DNA from: Sthenelais limicola
Lineage: Eukaryota; Annelida; Polychaeta; Phyllodocida; Sigalionidae
DNA length: 64,000 nucleotides
Direction: 5' to 3'
Assembly (NCBI GenBank): GCA_942159475.1
Contig: OW804095.1
Location: 61,036,773 to 61,100,772, forward strand
The notes beneath the pieces were generated by a model. That model was given only the letters and a program-made list of their open reading frames with translations, did not search any database and was not told the DNA's origin. Numbering within the stretch: the first letter of the stretch is position 1; each line of letters opens with the position of its first letter. Shown here one piece after another: positions 1 through 14,800 of the stretch. The position numbers and the translations under genes were made by a program.

Positions 1-2852
1 GGGTCTGGGGTGACTCCATGAAGAGAGAGTTGATTGCAAATCCTTCTCCGCAATCTGTGAACCGAAGCCAAATCAGAATAATTGAGGAACATATAAAAAA
101 CGATGACTGAATCGTGTTTTTAAACATGTTGGTGTATCTCTGTCTGTACTAAACGAATCAATTTTGGAGTCGGAAAATATACCCTACCTGGGATATTACA
201 GTCTTCTACTGCCTTATTCCCTTCATCTTCTGTACGCAAACCATCTGGGCATGGGGTGCAAGCAGTCTTAAAGCCTTGAATGAAGTCACCTGTTTTGTAA
301 CTGTCTTGAGGACAAGCCTCACACTTACTCGTATTTACATTGAAGAAGGCACCGGCAAGACAAAAAGCTGAAATGACAGACAAAGTTTTCACTGCATGAA
401 AATATGGGCACAAGATGGTTAGTTGTGATAGGATAGGTAGTGTGGAAAACTAAAGGATATACAATGTATATGCACACTGTTTACACATGGTATTTATGAT
501 TCATAAAGAAGTCCCTACCAACTGAAATTTCTGAACGATTTGAATAATTGAAGTAGATCGAAAATTCAGTTAAACAAGCTACAGTGTACAGCCTACAGTG
601 CTAGGATTTGATAACTCTCATATCGGGTCGATTTGTTTAACTGTATGAAACACATTTCTCACAGAGACAAGAGCCCACCAGTTTGAATGCATTTTGTTTG
701 CCTAATAATAAGTATGAAACTGAATAGAACACATTGTATTGGCTTTATTTGTAATAAAAAAAACACAAAAAAACTCAGAAATATACAATTGGTGATGACT
801 AAATTTCCCAGCAGGGGGAAAAATAATAAGACATATGCAGGAAAGCATTTTCTGCATCAAGAGTTTCAGATAAAGCCCAAATCTGTAGTATTTTAAACAA
901 AATCAAAAGCATGATTAAAAGAATATTCAAATAATTATATGTATACATACGTTCGCATTTATCCTGGGAGGAGGCCCCTGCAGCCTTTGTAGAACTATTG
1001 CCAGTATCACTACACGCTGTGCATTGGGTGACAAAACGTGAAGTACTGAAGGTACCGATTTCACATGGCTCACATGTGTTATTTACATTCTTCTGTCCCG
1101 CTGCACAAAGACCTGAAAAGATAGAGGATATCTTTGATAAACAAATATCAAATTCAATAAGAATTCAAGTTGAGAGCCGCATTAGATATAGGTCACTCTT
1201 TTTACTGTTGTCTGAATAAGAATAAGCAATTTAAGAATCTTATTATGGAAGATCAAAATTGAAGAGTTTGAAGTGTTATTGTCATCAATTTCATTGTTAT
1301 ACCACTTTATATTCATTTGCATGATTCTGCTGTCGGACTCTAGGGATGCGCCCCTTTATTGAAACTCTATCTTCGAGCTTCCCAAAGAAAATGATACAAT
1401 TTAAGTCAAGAATAAACGCTTACGTAGATCACATTCACTTGGATCCTTAGCGCCTGCAGCTTTGGTCGAAGTAGATTGGGAGCAAGATTGACAAGTTTCA
1501 TCAGATACTTTACGGAAGGTGCCCACAGGGCACTTCTGACATTTCTGATCTACTGTCAAGTACTGTCCAGCTTCGCATTGATCTGAAATATTTAAAAAAA
1601 CAAAACAAATACAAACCATAATAACCATGCATTAAACGAGGAGACTTGAAAAGATTAATCTACGTTTAAATATCAAACGTTATTAGTTCATCACGCGAAT
1701 TCATATTGAATTATGTTCATGAGACAACGGAAAGCGCAAGTGAAGCATAGTCATTTGTAAGCGATTGGATTAGGACATAGTGAACACACTAGTCTTGTGA
1801 GATTATCATAATGCCCAACCTCGATCATGGTTGAGAAATCTAACGGTTAGTACACATTGAAATTAATTTGAAAAGAGTTCATATAATTTTCAGGAATTAA
1901 CGTCCACTTATTGCGTATACGATCTATGAGTACTACGATTGTAATCCTGCTTTTCACCACGCTCCAGGCTTACTATGGATCTGTTAGTGCAATTAATGGC
2001 TTAATTAAGACATACCCAAGCAGAAAGTATTACTGGTAGCATTGAGCATGAGTGTAGTCTGTCCAACCTTGCATTTAATACACGCCCTTTGTCCTTTCTC
2101 AGGTTGGTAGAAACCTCGTCCACAGGGAACACATTCACCGTCAGTGAGGTTAAATCTGTACCCTGCCTCGCAGACATCTGAATGTAAAGATACACTGAGA
2201 TGAATTGAAGTGATCTTTATTATTCTGTTTGACATTATTTTAGTGGGTTTTTTTATTTTAGTAATTGTGACATATTATAAGGTATTAAATTGCGATTTAA
2301 AGTATTAACGGCATTCCTCTCCCAATCCATACATTTCTGACCAATATTTCTGTATTCATAAGTCACTGGTGCATCTATTAATAATCTTCCTACCGTCGTT
2401 CAAAGCAAGAAATAAATTGGCATTAAATCACCTGAGTCAGAGTCCCCCGAATTCTTATGAGCTTTATAGTTATAAAGAAAGACATGGAGAAATTTGCAAG
2501 TTTCTACATGTACGTTGCAATACATTTATATAATATGATGGTAGAATAGATATTATGTCATCTTTTCAACCATTCAATGTATAGGTCTTGTAATTATATG
2601 CTAAAATCGGAAGACCTGAAAAAAAGGATCCTCAATTCCTAGTGTTTTCAGAATAAACTGACAAAAAAATATGATGTCATGGGTGCTTACTGCGGCAATC
2701 TGTCTTATTGATGGATCCCTTCTCCAGAGTTGTCTGCCCGGGAAGACAGGGGGCGCATAGGTCTTGTCCATCGATCTCATTGTATGTGCCAACATCGCAA
2801 TACCTACACTCCCTGTATGTGGAGTTGTAGTAAGTTCCCTTCGTACATTTGA
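1..2852 (-). CDS. GCC2/GCC3 repeats, second array, exons 55-60 (runs off window)
   Basis: Exons 2691-2852, 2016-2177, 1424-1582, 951-1112, 188-367 and the start of another at 1-54 (residues 2853 onward). Sizes 162/162/159/162/180 nt, all phase 1-1, one repeat each: [65 protein letters not shown] and [17 protein letters not shown]. The partial exon begins [12 protein letters not shown], another repeat start. The near-identical exon lengths suggest tandem exon duplication. Confidence 0.85.
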
Positions 2853-5800
2853 CTGTAAACAGACACAATCAAACATTTTAGAAAAACGTTTTGTCTGTTA
2901 TTTGACAGATATCAGTCATTACCAGTAAGCACTTTATTAATAACCGCCAAGTTTGAACTGCAACAGAGATAAGAATAGAATCGTTGACTTTATCCCGTAA
3001 TAAAATATATATGTTCTTTTAAATCATCAAGTGGATTAGAGAGGGATGGAATGGGTCCTAAATATAACACGCCCCCGCGTATGATGGTATAATTCATTAT
3101 GACTCACAACAACTCACACAACAATTATTTTATAATTAGATGTATAATGGTACGCACCGCAAACCTGGTCCACAGCTTGATAGGGCCGGTCACATGAAGC
3201 CAATACGTCTATCTCTAGGTTGAGCTTACCACTTAGGTCCATGTTTGAGGGATCAAAACCCTGACAGTAAGGAAGAGGACATAACATGGTGAGGAACCGA
3301 ATATATACTGCTTTCTATTACTTCTAATTCTAAACGAATTGTCTTAAATCAAACTATAAAACAACGATATTCCATTTCTAAATGTAAAATGACATTACAT
3401 CCTTTGACCTCTGAAATGCATTTAATATAATATAGGTGTAGAATCTGATATCTGATAGGGCATTTACTCACAGATTTTCCCGGAACTGATGCTGAATTAA
3501 ATTCATCTAGCGACAGAATGGCAAATTTGAGGACTTCAGCGACGGGTACGTCATAGTTTACAACAGCCCTGAAAAGACCAGCGTTTGTTATAGATTTTGT
3601 AAATGTTTCTACCCATGCTCAATATGAATGTAAACTTAAAGACTCATTGCTTATTATCTCTAAAATGCATACTAATATCTGTTAAAACGGGGTTTTCACA
3701 AAATATTTCAAATCATTTTAAGTCATGCACAATACTTATGTTATCATATAGTTTTCCAATATTTTATATGTATGTGGACAAATCGATCCGGTAGGTGGAA
3801 GAATGCATGAGAGAGTCGCCACTTATATAGGGGTTAATTATGGTCAGCTCAATTCATCCGATTCCTGGAGAAGCAGTCAGTTTTAACTCAGCCACCGACT
3901 ATTTTTTTCCTTTGTAAATCATTTAAGCCACGCAGAACACTTTTATCTAAACTTACGCTACTTTGATAAGCTTGACTTCGACCGAGATAAGGCCGTCTTT
4001 GGGATTCTGAGCACTTATTTCCACTGTGCAGGTACCATCGCATATCTTAGGGTTGGACGTTGTGGCATCGATTCTGTTAATGCCATCTTTAATAATTTTC
4101 GTGATGGTATTTAATGAAGGGGAGGTTGTAGCCCCAGCCTTCTCGTCCTTGACGGTGTAGCTCAACTTGATGGTGATATCCTTCTTTACATCAGTGAGAA
4201 CATCTGCAAAGAATACAATGTGTAAACTGATCTAAATCAAACAAAACTCTGCAGCAGGTCAGACACATCTCTGCTATCAATGAACGATGAGCCTAGGTAT
4301 GTCTAACTTTCATATACTGGGTGTTCCGGACCTTTTTAAATGCCCGCAGAGCACATCAGCACAAGCTACACAATTGAGTCCAGTCTCTCCCGGTATCATA
4401 ACCCTGACACCACTTGTTCTTTGTAAAATTCCCCCAAGCTGCCTCTATGAATAGCTGCCTCAAAGTTTACCTCATTAGATTGGTTTAAGATGTACAACTT
4501 ACCACCACATGGAGGGAATGAGAAAGGTCTGTTGGGTCTGTCCAGTTTGTAGCTGCCTAATGCTCCACATGTGTAGATTCTTGGAATGGGGTGGATGAAA
4601 GCCTTACCAGCTGGGCACGAAATCTGGCATGAAGTGTGAATATTGCTGTCTGTTCTGTTACAGACAGGATCTTCTCCTCCAATAGGCGCATTTGGTTCAT
4701 CACATGATCCAACTGATTAAATACAATATTAATATGAGATGATGAGTAAAGATAACGAATATAGGGACAAGTTTACTAGAACGAGTTATCCAGTAGAAGT
4801 TGTTTGAAGCCTGTTAATACTATTGACGAAATTAACTTCTATGATCTTGGTATTATTACAAACAAAGGCCATAATACATTAATCACAATAATAAAGACGC
4901 AGACAAATATATATGATACAGAAATAAACGGGCAAGCCAAAAGCTTTCCCCAAACCGTCATATGAGATGAGTAGGGTCTTAGAAATTGTGAGATTATTAT
5001 TCTTAAAGATATTTACATGTAGGGCACCATAATGGGAAGTCCTAAAATTTAGAAACTTGTGTGAAACGGAAACAACATGTCCAATCAATAGTAGTATTGC
5101 AGACATTTTGGTATAACTGCATGGGTTCCCCAATATATCCCTGCATTTTGTATTTGGTCGGACTATTATGTCTAACATCTAAAAAATAATGTCAACTTAC
5201 ATCTGACATAGACATTGTATGAACATGTGGTATACGAGTCGTCTTTCTCAGCAAGATACATGATATCGTAAATACCAGTCTGTCGTGGGAAGCCTGCAAA
5301 TATATGAATTCCATTAGATCAAATTATTAGACTGCCCTTATTTTTATACCGTTATCCCATACCTTTCTATTACATGTACCATAATAGTTATACATGTATG
5401 TATTAAAATTGACATTTGTGTCGATTTAACATTCAACGTTTCATATCAACTGTTATAATTTTAGAAAATTACCTGATGCATAGTTCACAGTGGTGGTGGA
5501 ATATGTGGCAGGGTCGAAACGTGTGTCCTCAAAATTAGCTACCACACTCCTGGCACCCGCAACTGAGATAGCACTGTCAGATGGGCATCCATCCTTCTCC
5601 AACAAAGGAACGGTTTTAGCTAGAAATTGACCAATTATTTGGACAGTTTAATTCTCTTATCATTAGGTCTGTTTGAAGTATTGCATGAAAATATATTAGA
5701 CAGAATTGCGTTTATTATTTGAACAGGTTATTTGATTTGCTTACTAAAGGTCTGATATGTCAGGATAGGATGTGATTCCTGAATAAAGGATTATATAAAC

Positions 5801-8800
5801 GTACAAAGGATCTACCCTATGATGATGTGTTCCATGATGCAACACTGCATGAAATTGCCCCTCAGGCGATGTCAATTGTGACACAACAATTGTGACAAAA
5901 TTGGCTTTATTATGGGGACAGGTTATTTGATTGTCATTCTTGAAGATTATATAAACGTACAAAGGATCTACCCTATGATGATGTGTTGCATGATGCAACA
6001 CTGCATGAAATTGCCCCTCAGGCGATGTCAATTGTGACACAACAATTGTGACAAAATTGGCTTTATTATGGGGACAGGTTATTTGATTGTCATTCTTGAA
6101 GATTATATAAATGTACAAAGGATCTACCCTATGATGATGTGTTGCATGATGCAACACTGCATGAAATTGCCCCTCAGGCGATGTCAATTGTGACACAACA
6201 ATTGTGACAAAATTGGCTTTATTATGGGGACAGGTTATTTGATTGTCATTCTTGAAGATTATATAAACGTACAAAGGATCTACCCTATGATGATGTGTTG
6301 CATGATGCAACACTGCATGAAATTGCCCCTCAGGCGATGTCAATTGTGACACAACAATTGTGACAAAATTGGCTTTATTATGGGGACAGGTTATTTGATT
6401 GTCATTCTTGAAGATTATATAAACGTACAAAGGATCTACCCTATGATGATGTGTTGCATGATGCAACACTGCATGAAATTGCCCCTAAGGCGATGTCAAT
6501 TGTGACACAACAATTGTGACAAAATTGGCTTTATTATGGGGACAGGTTATTTGATTGTCATTCTTGAAGATTATATAAACGTACAAAGGATCTACCCTAT
6601 GATGATGTGTTGCATGATGCAACACTGCATGAAATTACCCATCAGGCGATGTCAATTGTGACAACAATTGTGACAAAATTGACTTATTATGGGGGTTATG
6701 TGATTGTCATTCCTGAATAGATCAACCCTATCAACCCTATGGTGATATGTTGCTTCATGCAACACTGTTAATTGTACAACATAACATTGCATTAGAGAAA
6801 ATTAACATATTTTAATCATCATCTTTTAATCAAATCATCAATCGCCACTTTTGCAGCTTTGCAGGATGTCAGGAAAATGTTGTCATTAGAATATTTAGCT
6901 TAAGGTTCGGAAAAATAAAATTATTATGTAATTTTTAAAAGTACTGATCTGAAAAAATGGAGTTTGTTTGGATTGAAATACTTACTTGACGGCGCAGGTT
7001 GGAAGCCTTGGATTGGCCGCGCTTTACCGGTAAGACTGGGAATTGTTTCAGGTATTGCAATGTAATCATCAAACTCGCTCATATCCCCTGAATTCTTCAG
7101 CTGTAAAGGAGTATACAAATGGGAATTGAGGAATAGTATCCATAATTATGAAGAGTGAATATTTTTTTTTCTCTACTGCTACTGTACGATGATTAATACT
7201 ATACACATGTTTGTTCCACCAAATTGTATCGATTGATATCTACTTTTAGTTGGATCTCCTACCCGAGTGAGAGAACTTTCTAAGAACAGATTCCACAGAC
7301 GAAGTGACTTTATGCGACCCATGAAGCGATCCGAGTCATCATTGCCATCCTCATACTTTCCACCAATAACAGCAAAACCACTGGAATAACATACACATCG
7401 ATAGTTAAAACCAGTCTAGTCCAGTTGTCTAGCAATTTCCTGAAAATATTTTTCCAAATAAGTATTACTATTGCAACACTTGATAATATCCAGAAACTTA
7501 CTGAGTGAAGGTCTTTGACATGTTCACTGAGACGTATTTAATGGAAACGCCAACGCGCAGTTGGGCAGTCGGCTGTCCATTCCATAAAAGAGCTATAAAG
7601 TATTCGTTTCCATCGTTATTTCCATCTCCCTCTCCTAAGCAAACCACTTCCTCTCCTTCCGAAAGGGGCTGATCAGCAGACCTGTGTGAATCGACGAGAT
7701 TTCATCATAATCTTCTTTTTAAAAAAATGTATTGGATCAATATATTTGAGTGAATATTTCTATCCGATATCGTCACGGTAAATCTTTATCCGATAAAAGG
7801 GCAATTAAGATCACTCAAATTCGGCAATAGTTCACAAATGTAATGACATGACTAAAATAAAAAACTTAAAATCAGATGACAGAAAACTCTTAAACCTACG
7901 TCAGTCCATAAAGGCAGAAGAAAATACCATTGGGTCTTTGCTTCGAATAAGAGACAAACAAACTCAGAGTGTAGAATTTGCTGCTCAGAGGGAACGGTCT
8001 GTATACGCCTTGTCCATCGCCATAAAATTCAACCTGAACTGCTGATTGTGCGGCTGCAAATATATATTATTGTTTTTGAAAATCGTAAATAGGCCGTACC
8101 TGGAATTAATAAATTCAGCAAAGTTTCTAAAATAAATTAATCTGACCACATATGTAAAGATTGATGACTGGCATGACGACAGAAATGGCGTTTATTAATT
8201 CTTTTAGAATCTGCATAAAGTGGTTAAATATATAGCGCCTTCACTGTTCAAGGCAGAAACTAACAAGAGCCTTTGAGCGACTTATGAGCGGGTCGGTCAA
8301 AATTATGTGTTCCTTCGAATGTATTTTTTGTCTAATAATAAGTATGAAACTGAATAGAAAGCAAGGACACCAGATATCAGATGGACCGAACTTTTTGTAC
8401 TGTTGGATTTATTTCAATTGCAATTGAAGTTCAAACATGACTGAATTATATCAAATGTTCGAAATGCCCAAACTACAGAACGTTCAATCTTAATATTGCC
8501 AAAACTTTGAAACGCAAAAGAAGAATGTTGAAAAAATAATTTGAATGGGATTCTAACGACATTTTGTTGTTTGGAGCGAGGTCTTTGACTACTGCAATGA
8601 TAAAATACTTACATAATAACAAATTGAAACCTCTACTTGCTTACATCTGGTCTGATTTGAGAGGCTGCGAGCCTAAACTTGTCTGCTCTCATTCCCCCCA
8701 CCCTCTCTCTTGATCTCTCTCTCTCTCATAATCCAGCTTATGGATGACTACTGCAGGGCCAGCAAAAAGGCCATTGGTGCAGGTGGTGTCCAATCACTGA

Positions 8801-11800
8801 ATTCATTCTTGCAGCGTAATGTTTCAGTGAAAAACAAATTCAAAGTGAACTTCCAAGACAGCCACACCTCAAAAGGTAAGCTATCATTACATTAACAGAG
8901 AGAGAGATTAATTCATTTATTCATGGATGAAGACATGGACGAGCACCAGAGAGCGGGATGAGAAGGAAAATTCCACGTCTAATAGTATGAAAAGGATGCC
9001 AGTAGTCTATGGAAACAGGCCTATGTGAGCGTAAAAAGAAATTTCAACCGAACAAAACGGGAACTAACACGGCAAGCAGCGTGACGCCCGGTCTCTTGAC
9101 GGCAACGAAAAATGCAGCATCAACCACTGTGAAGAGGTCTTGAGCCATAATAATGCTTTGCAAGCAACGCATAAAAGGGCTAAAAAATGCTAACTGGACT
9201 TACGGACTTCACATCTTGGACCAGTAAATGCACTTGTACATTTACATTCACATCCATCTCCCTTAGGAGATTTAGTTCCACCGTTGTCGCAGGTGAAGTC
9301 TTCGCACTTTATGTTGAGATCACAGTTCTTTCCTTTGAATCCTACACAAAAAGGAATAGCACAGCAGATAAATGATATGTTAATGATAATTTATTTGTCT
9401 CTCTATTCATCACTATATGTGGCACATATTATACATACATGTATGTTCATTATTCCATCTATGATATAACTATATAGATGACGTCTAAAAGATTATCCAT
9501 TGTTATTATTATATTATATTGCGGTAAAGTAGATTCTCACAGTGAATGAACAGAGGTCGTATGTATACAGAGGCAGAACATATAAAGAGGGCACGTGTCT
9601 TACCTGGTGGGCAGTGACACATGTAATCAAGTTTATCCTGAACACAGGTTGCTCCATTGATACATACGCCAGGTTTGGAACACACATCTGCGATGAACTC
9701 ACAAAACTGGCCTTCCCATCCTGCAAGTCAAACAGAAACAACTTCAAGAAACAATCATTGGGTCTGCAAGATGTGACAAATAATTTGTCACTTTCATCAT
9801 CCCAGAAAGGGATAACCGCGAATTCGCTTTCCTAATGTTTTACGTTGTTTAAAGACTTAAAGTATTGTTTTGCATCATATCGTATTTACACTAATTATTT
9901 GCCATATGCGACACTACATGATGATACAATTAGTTCTCCAGCAAGGACTAGAGGAAGTTTTAACTTTATTCAAATATTATCATAGAATTTATTTCCAGTC
10001 CTTACCGTCAACAACAAGTAATTCCATGAGTTTAGGAAAATGGGTATCTTTGTATGATAATCAATGGATGATTTGTGGTTTATCAATTTTGGTTTAAGCT
10101 ATGATTTTCCACATGATAATGAGGTGGACCATAAGCCGTAGATGACAATTACATTTAATACATGCATGCAAAATCTAAGCACAAATAGTCATAAACTTAC
10201 CTGGGAGGCAAGCACACGTAATATTCCCATTAGTTGAATTACACTTGGCTTTATTCTGACATGGGTTGGCACTGAGACATACATCAGGAGCCTCCTGACA
10301 TCTATCACCGAATGTACCTTTCTCACACCTGTATTCCAATCACATGGGTCACATAAAAGTGTACAAATAATCTATGTATTACTGAGCATCCCAGCAAGTT
10401 TCTTTGAAGCCTGATCCCATTGATCTCTATTTTAGAACAGGTGGCCCAACCAAATAATTATTCCCTGCTACCTTTTACTTGTTCCATTATTACATTCCAG
10501 ACTATTGCGATTACTTGAGCAGAGATAGATAGATTCTTTATTGCAGCTAAAATGTAAAATGGGTATGTATACACATTTGGATTTAATATAAGGTTTTCCA
10601 GAGTATACCCTTACATACTAGGACATATTGATATTACCTATGGTTTACAGTACTAAGAAAATAATTGTGAAGGTTGGCCACCAACTGGTTGAAACCACTC
10701 TGAGGTTTAGACTAAGAACAGGATGTACTACGATACTCAATACAGAATAGACAGATGTTTTAGATTTTGATTTCCAATAGCAGTATGAAGAGAAAGCGGC
10801 AAAGTTGTTACTTGCTAGTTATACTAGTAAGAAGCACTGCTGTACTGCAGTAAGAGGTAACACATACAAAACCAGTTTTAACAAACACACAATTTCAAGG
10901 TTGACAAATACCACACTTTAAATTTGATTGATTCCATTCAAAAGAATTGAATGGCGAATTGTTATCATGCAAGATTTACTTACTGACAGAATGTTAGACG
11001 AGAAACATTGTAGCACTGAGCATTGTTCTCACACGTGTCGGGGGTACAGAGCCCTATCATGGTCTCACAATGTTCCCCCGTCCAACCAGGTTTACAGGTA
11101 CAGGTATAATCGTCGATAGAATCCACGCACTCCCCTCCGTGCTGACAGGGTATGCTAGCACATTCATCCACTTCCTTCTGTTGTGGGGTAAACAATGAAA
11201 CAGGTGAAATACCATCTGTATGTATACATACATGTACTAAACTCGATCTATCTGGATTGCAGCTGAATCGAATTTGTATGGTCATTGTATGGGCGATCCT
11301 GCTTACATTGGTTTGAAGTTTTGATCAAATCATAGCTTGAGAATAAGCATTTTTTAAACAAGGCCCTTCCATATTAATATTTTCTTGAGCTCCATGATTT
11401 TCTTCATTAGAAATCCGTAGTGACAAGATTCAACTTCAAACACATCTTCCCATACAAAGTTAAGTATTGCATGACAGTTTATTTTCAATACATTGTAACT
11501 TTTCAGACTACGGTTTATCAGACGTCTTTATAGAAGTGTCAAGTTACAAGCAAAGAGACACAAAAGTGATTATTGTTTTATAGATTTCAATTTATTTGCA
11601 TACATATATAGCTTCGATTGATATTTTGTGGGGTATTTTTCTTGTAAGAATGTTTCTAATATAAATGAATGATCAGCCATTAATATGCAATTCATGTTTG
11701 CTTACCGAACAGTTTTTGCCAGTATAACCAGGTTTACAGGCACAAATGAAGTCATTCAGAACTGAGGTACAGTTGTCCTTACGACTACCAACAGGGTCGC

Positions 11801-14800
11801 AAGGGTCAGGATCGCAAAATTTCTTCATCTCTTCACATAATTTCCCTTGAATTCGAATTTAAACATGGTTTAAAAGTTATGATGGATGAACACAGAATTG
11901 GAAAATTACATAAAGAAAGAATAGCAAAGACTGATTACAAACAATGTATAGGAAATAATGAAGTACCACCGATATCCAGTAGTTGCCAAACCATATGACG
12001 AACACAATGAGTTGAAATAATTGTACGGCTCGGGTTCATCCCGAATAATCGCTTGATCTAGCTTCATAACAATAGGACGGCAAAGGGGTATATAGATACT
12101 TGATAACCCAGACACATTTATATTGGACGTTGTATGCTGTACCTACCTTCATAACCTTCAGTACAGTTGCATGTGAAGTTTCCAATGCTTTCAGAACATT
12201 TTGCATGGTTCTTGCAGGGATTGGGCATGCACTCATCTATGTCGTGCTGGCAATGAACTCCTTCATAACCAGGTTTACAATCACATACGTATCCAGTCTC
12301 TCCAACATGGCGGCATATAGCATTGTTCTGGCATCGATCAGGCTTGCAAGCATCCAGAGGTTCACATGTCCTAACTGATATCATGGACCAGGTGTAAATA
12401 GATGAAGTTGACATAATCTCCAAGGAATGGGTAACGGATTGAATTACCAAACAATTAGCCCAGATATTAGCGGTAAAAAGTGTAAATCGCAGAATACAAA
12501 TCATTATTGTAACAATTATATTAAGTATAACTACTGTAACTTCCCCAAATATACTAAACCAATATAGCCACTTCTTGATCAATTATTACGATTCATTTAG
12601 GGGATAAGCAGTGATGATCATGGCCTCTTTAAAACACTGGCCACTTCATGGCTTAGACTAATTGTCAGCATCCTAATTCCTACATGGTCATCGCACCATG
12701 CAGTTCTTAACTCCACTTTCGACTGGTGAAAATACTTAGAGGAAAGCAAAGCCAAAGAATAGTATAAGCTCCTTTGTTAATTAAAGCAGAAAAAACATAA
12801 TCTAGCTTAATCTGGTGTATTTACCAGTCGCGTTGTAGCGGTAGCCCTTGTCGCAGGCACAGTCTGCTGTGTTATTGATATAGTTGTTGGTACACCGTCC
12901 ACTGCCACAGTCCGCTGCATCGCATGGAGGAGTAGGTCTATCCAAGCATGTGGTGCCATTGAAGCCAAACTCACAGTCACAGGTAAATTTGTTGACACTA
13001 TTTTTACACGAGGTTCCGAAATGACATGGCTTAGGATTGCAGTTATCTGAAAATTTACGAGCACCATCTCAATCATTTTTAAAACAAATTACAGAATAAT
13101 TATGATTCGTAGCATAATATAATGTAGCAATGGTGGACCATTTTTGTGCTGAAATTGTATACTATTCCAAAGTCATACTCGGAGATCAACATTTCAATAA
13201 ATACAAATAAGTGTCACTTACCGATTACTGTTTCACAATTGCGACCGGTGTAGCCAGCGGGACATTGACATTGTCGGCGAATCTGACTCTCAGGGATACA
13301 TGTAGCCCCATTCTGGCAGGGAGATTTTTCACAAATGCTAGTAGCTATTGTGCATCTGAATGATAAAATCGGCTGACACTTACATGAAGATTACTTATAT
13401 AGAATGAGTGTTCCATGGGGTATATTTAAAATAGCCTGTTGATCTGTTTCCCTGAACGATTTCCTATTTTCACATTTTATTTTCATTTTATCATAATTTT
13501 ATCATTAGTTTAACATGCCTGATTCTACTAGCTATACAGGGTTCTGATATGAATGATGGATATGCTATCCATATCAATTAATAAAAACCTCTCAAGAGGG
13601 AAACAATGTAAAATGGAGAATGACAAACTAGCTCATATACTGCACTATGACGTATACCTTTACTAACCTCGTGGCAAAACCAATTGCATTAAAGATGACA
13701 CTTTCACTGACAAAATTCATTCAAAGTACTCACGATTCTCCACTGAAAACATCCACCACAGAGCAGAGACATTCTGCATAGCCTGGCTGATCCCTACACT
13801 GCCCACCGTTGCCACATGTCAACGAATCACAGTCATTCACTGGGTCTACTTCACATCGTGAGCCATTGTAAACTGTTAAAATGATCAATAGAATTATGGG
13901 CGTAATTAGTATGGACACACTGTCCTAGTTCCTAGTGAAGATAAAGTCTGATAGAGTGTCTTGGTCCGATCCCTTTCAATGAATACCTTTGTGGGGAATT
14001 AATCAATGAAACGACAAGTGTATCGTCTGTGTGGTTTCACGAGATTAGTAGAAAAGTTAAAACCTTGGTAGATAATAAAGTGCTAAAGCTTTGGTTATTT
14101 CATGAGGAAACGAGAAAATATGTCTAAAGTAAAATAACACGTATATTATATATAGTATAATTAAGGTTTAACTCAATTAATTAACACATGCATACACAAG
14201 TAATAGACCTCTTCAAAAAGACTCATTGTTATTCACATTTATTTCTTCATTAAGTTGTATTGTTAAGAGTCAACTTACATTGCAGAACAGCATTTGTCTT
14301 TTTGTAGAGAGTGTAGCCGTTGAGAGAACCCAAGGTTCCAGTCGCTTGGCTGTATATCAGGCAGGGCACATTTGCGGGTGGGTTGGGGTTGGTCGGGTTG
14401 GGATTGAAAGATAAGGCTGCGCAAGAAGCAGTCCCCACACAGTAGGCCTTACATTCCTTCAGAGTAGTGACGTTCTTACTGGCAGTCAAGAAGTCTGCGA
14501 AGTCAGAATCGAACTCCACAAATTTCATCACAGGGCCAGTTTCTACGAAATGAGGAAGAATATTTTACATTATTTGATGAAATATATCTATAAATGAATA
14601 ACATGGATTTTGCTGCACGTTAATTGTGGTCGGTTCCATTTGGAGAAATGTTGAAATCGAACCTGCAATTAACCTACCTAGTTAGAATATACATAATGAA
14701 AACCATATTTATTTTGATTATGATGAATGGGTCTGTCTGCCTTTTTCATTTACTAGGAGAGGAAATACCCACAATCGAAAACTGCTTTTCGAATCGAGCT

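Noticed and set aside
5744..6469. A 241-codon minus-strand frame made of 52-residue repeats ([14 protein letters not shown] type)
   Set aside because: It exists because the satellite period is divisible by three. It lies in an intron, has no start context, and contains no recognisable fold.
5790..6725. CRISPR-like array
   Set aside because: The repeats are direct and contiguous with no unique spacers, and the host is an animal.
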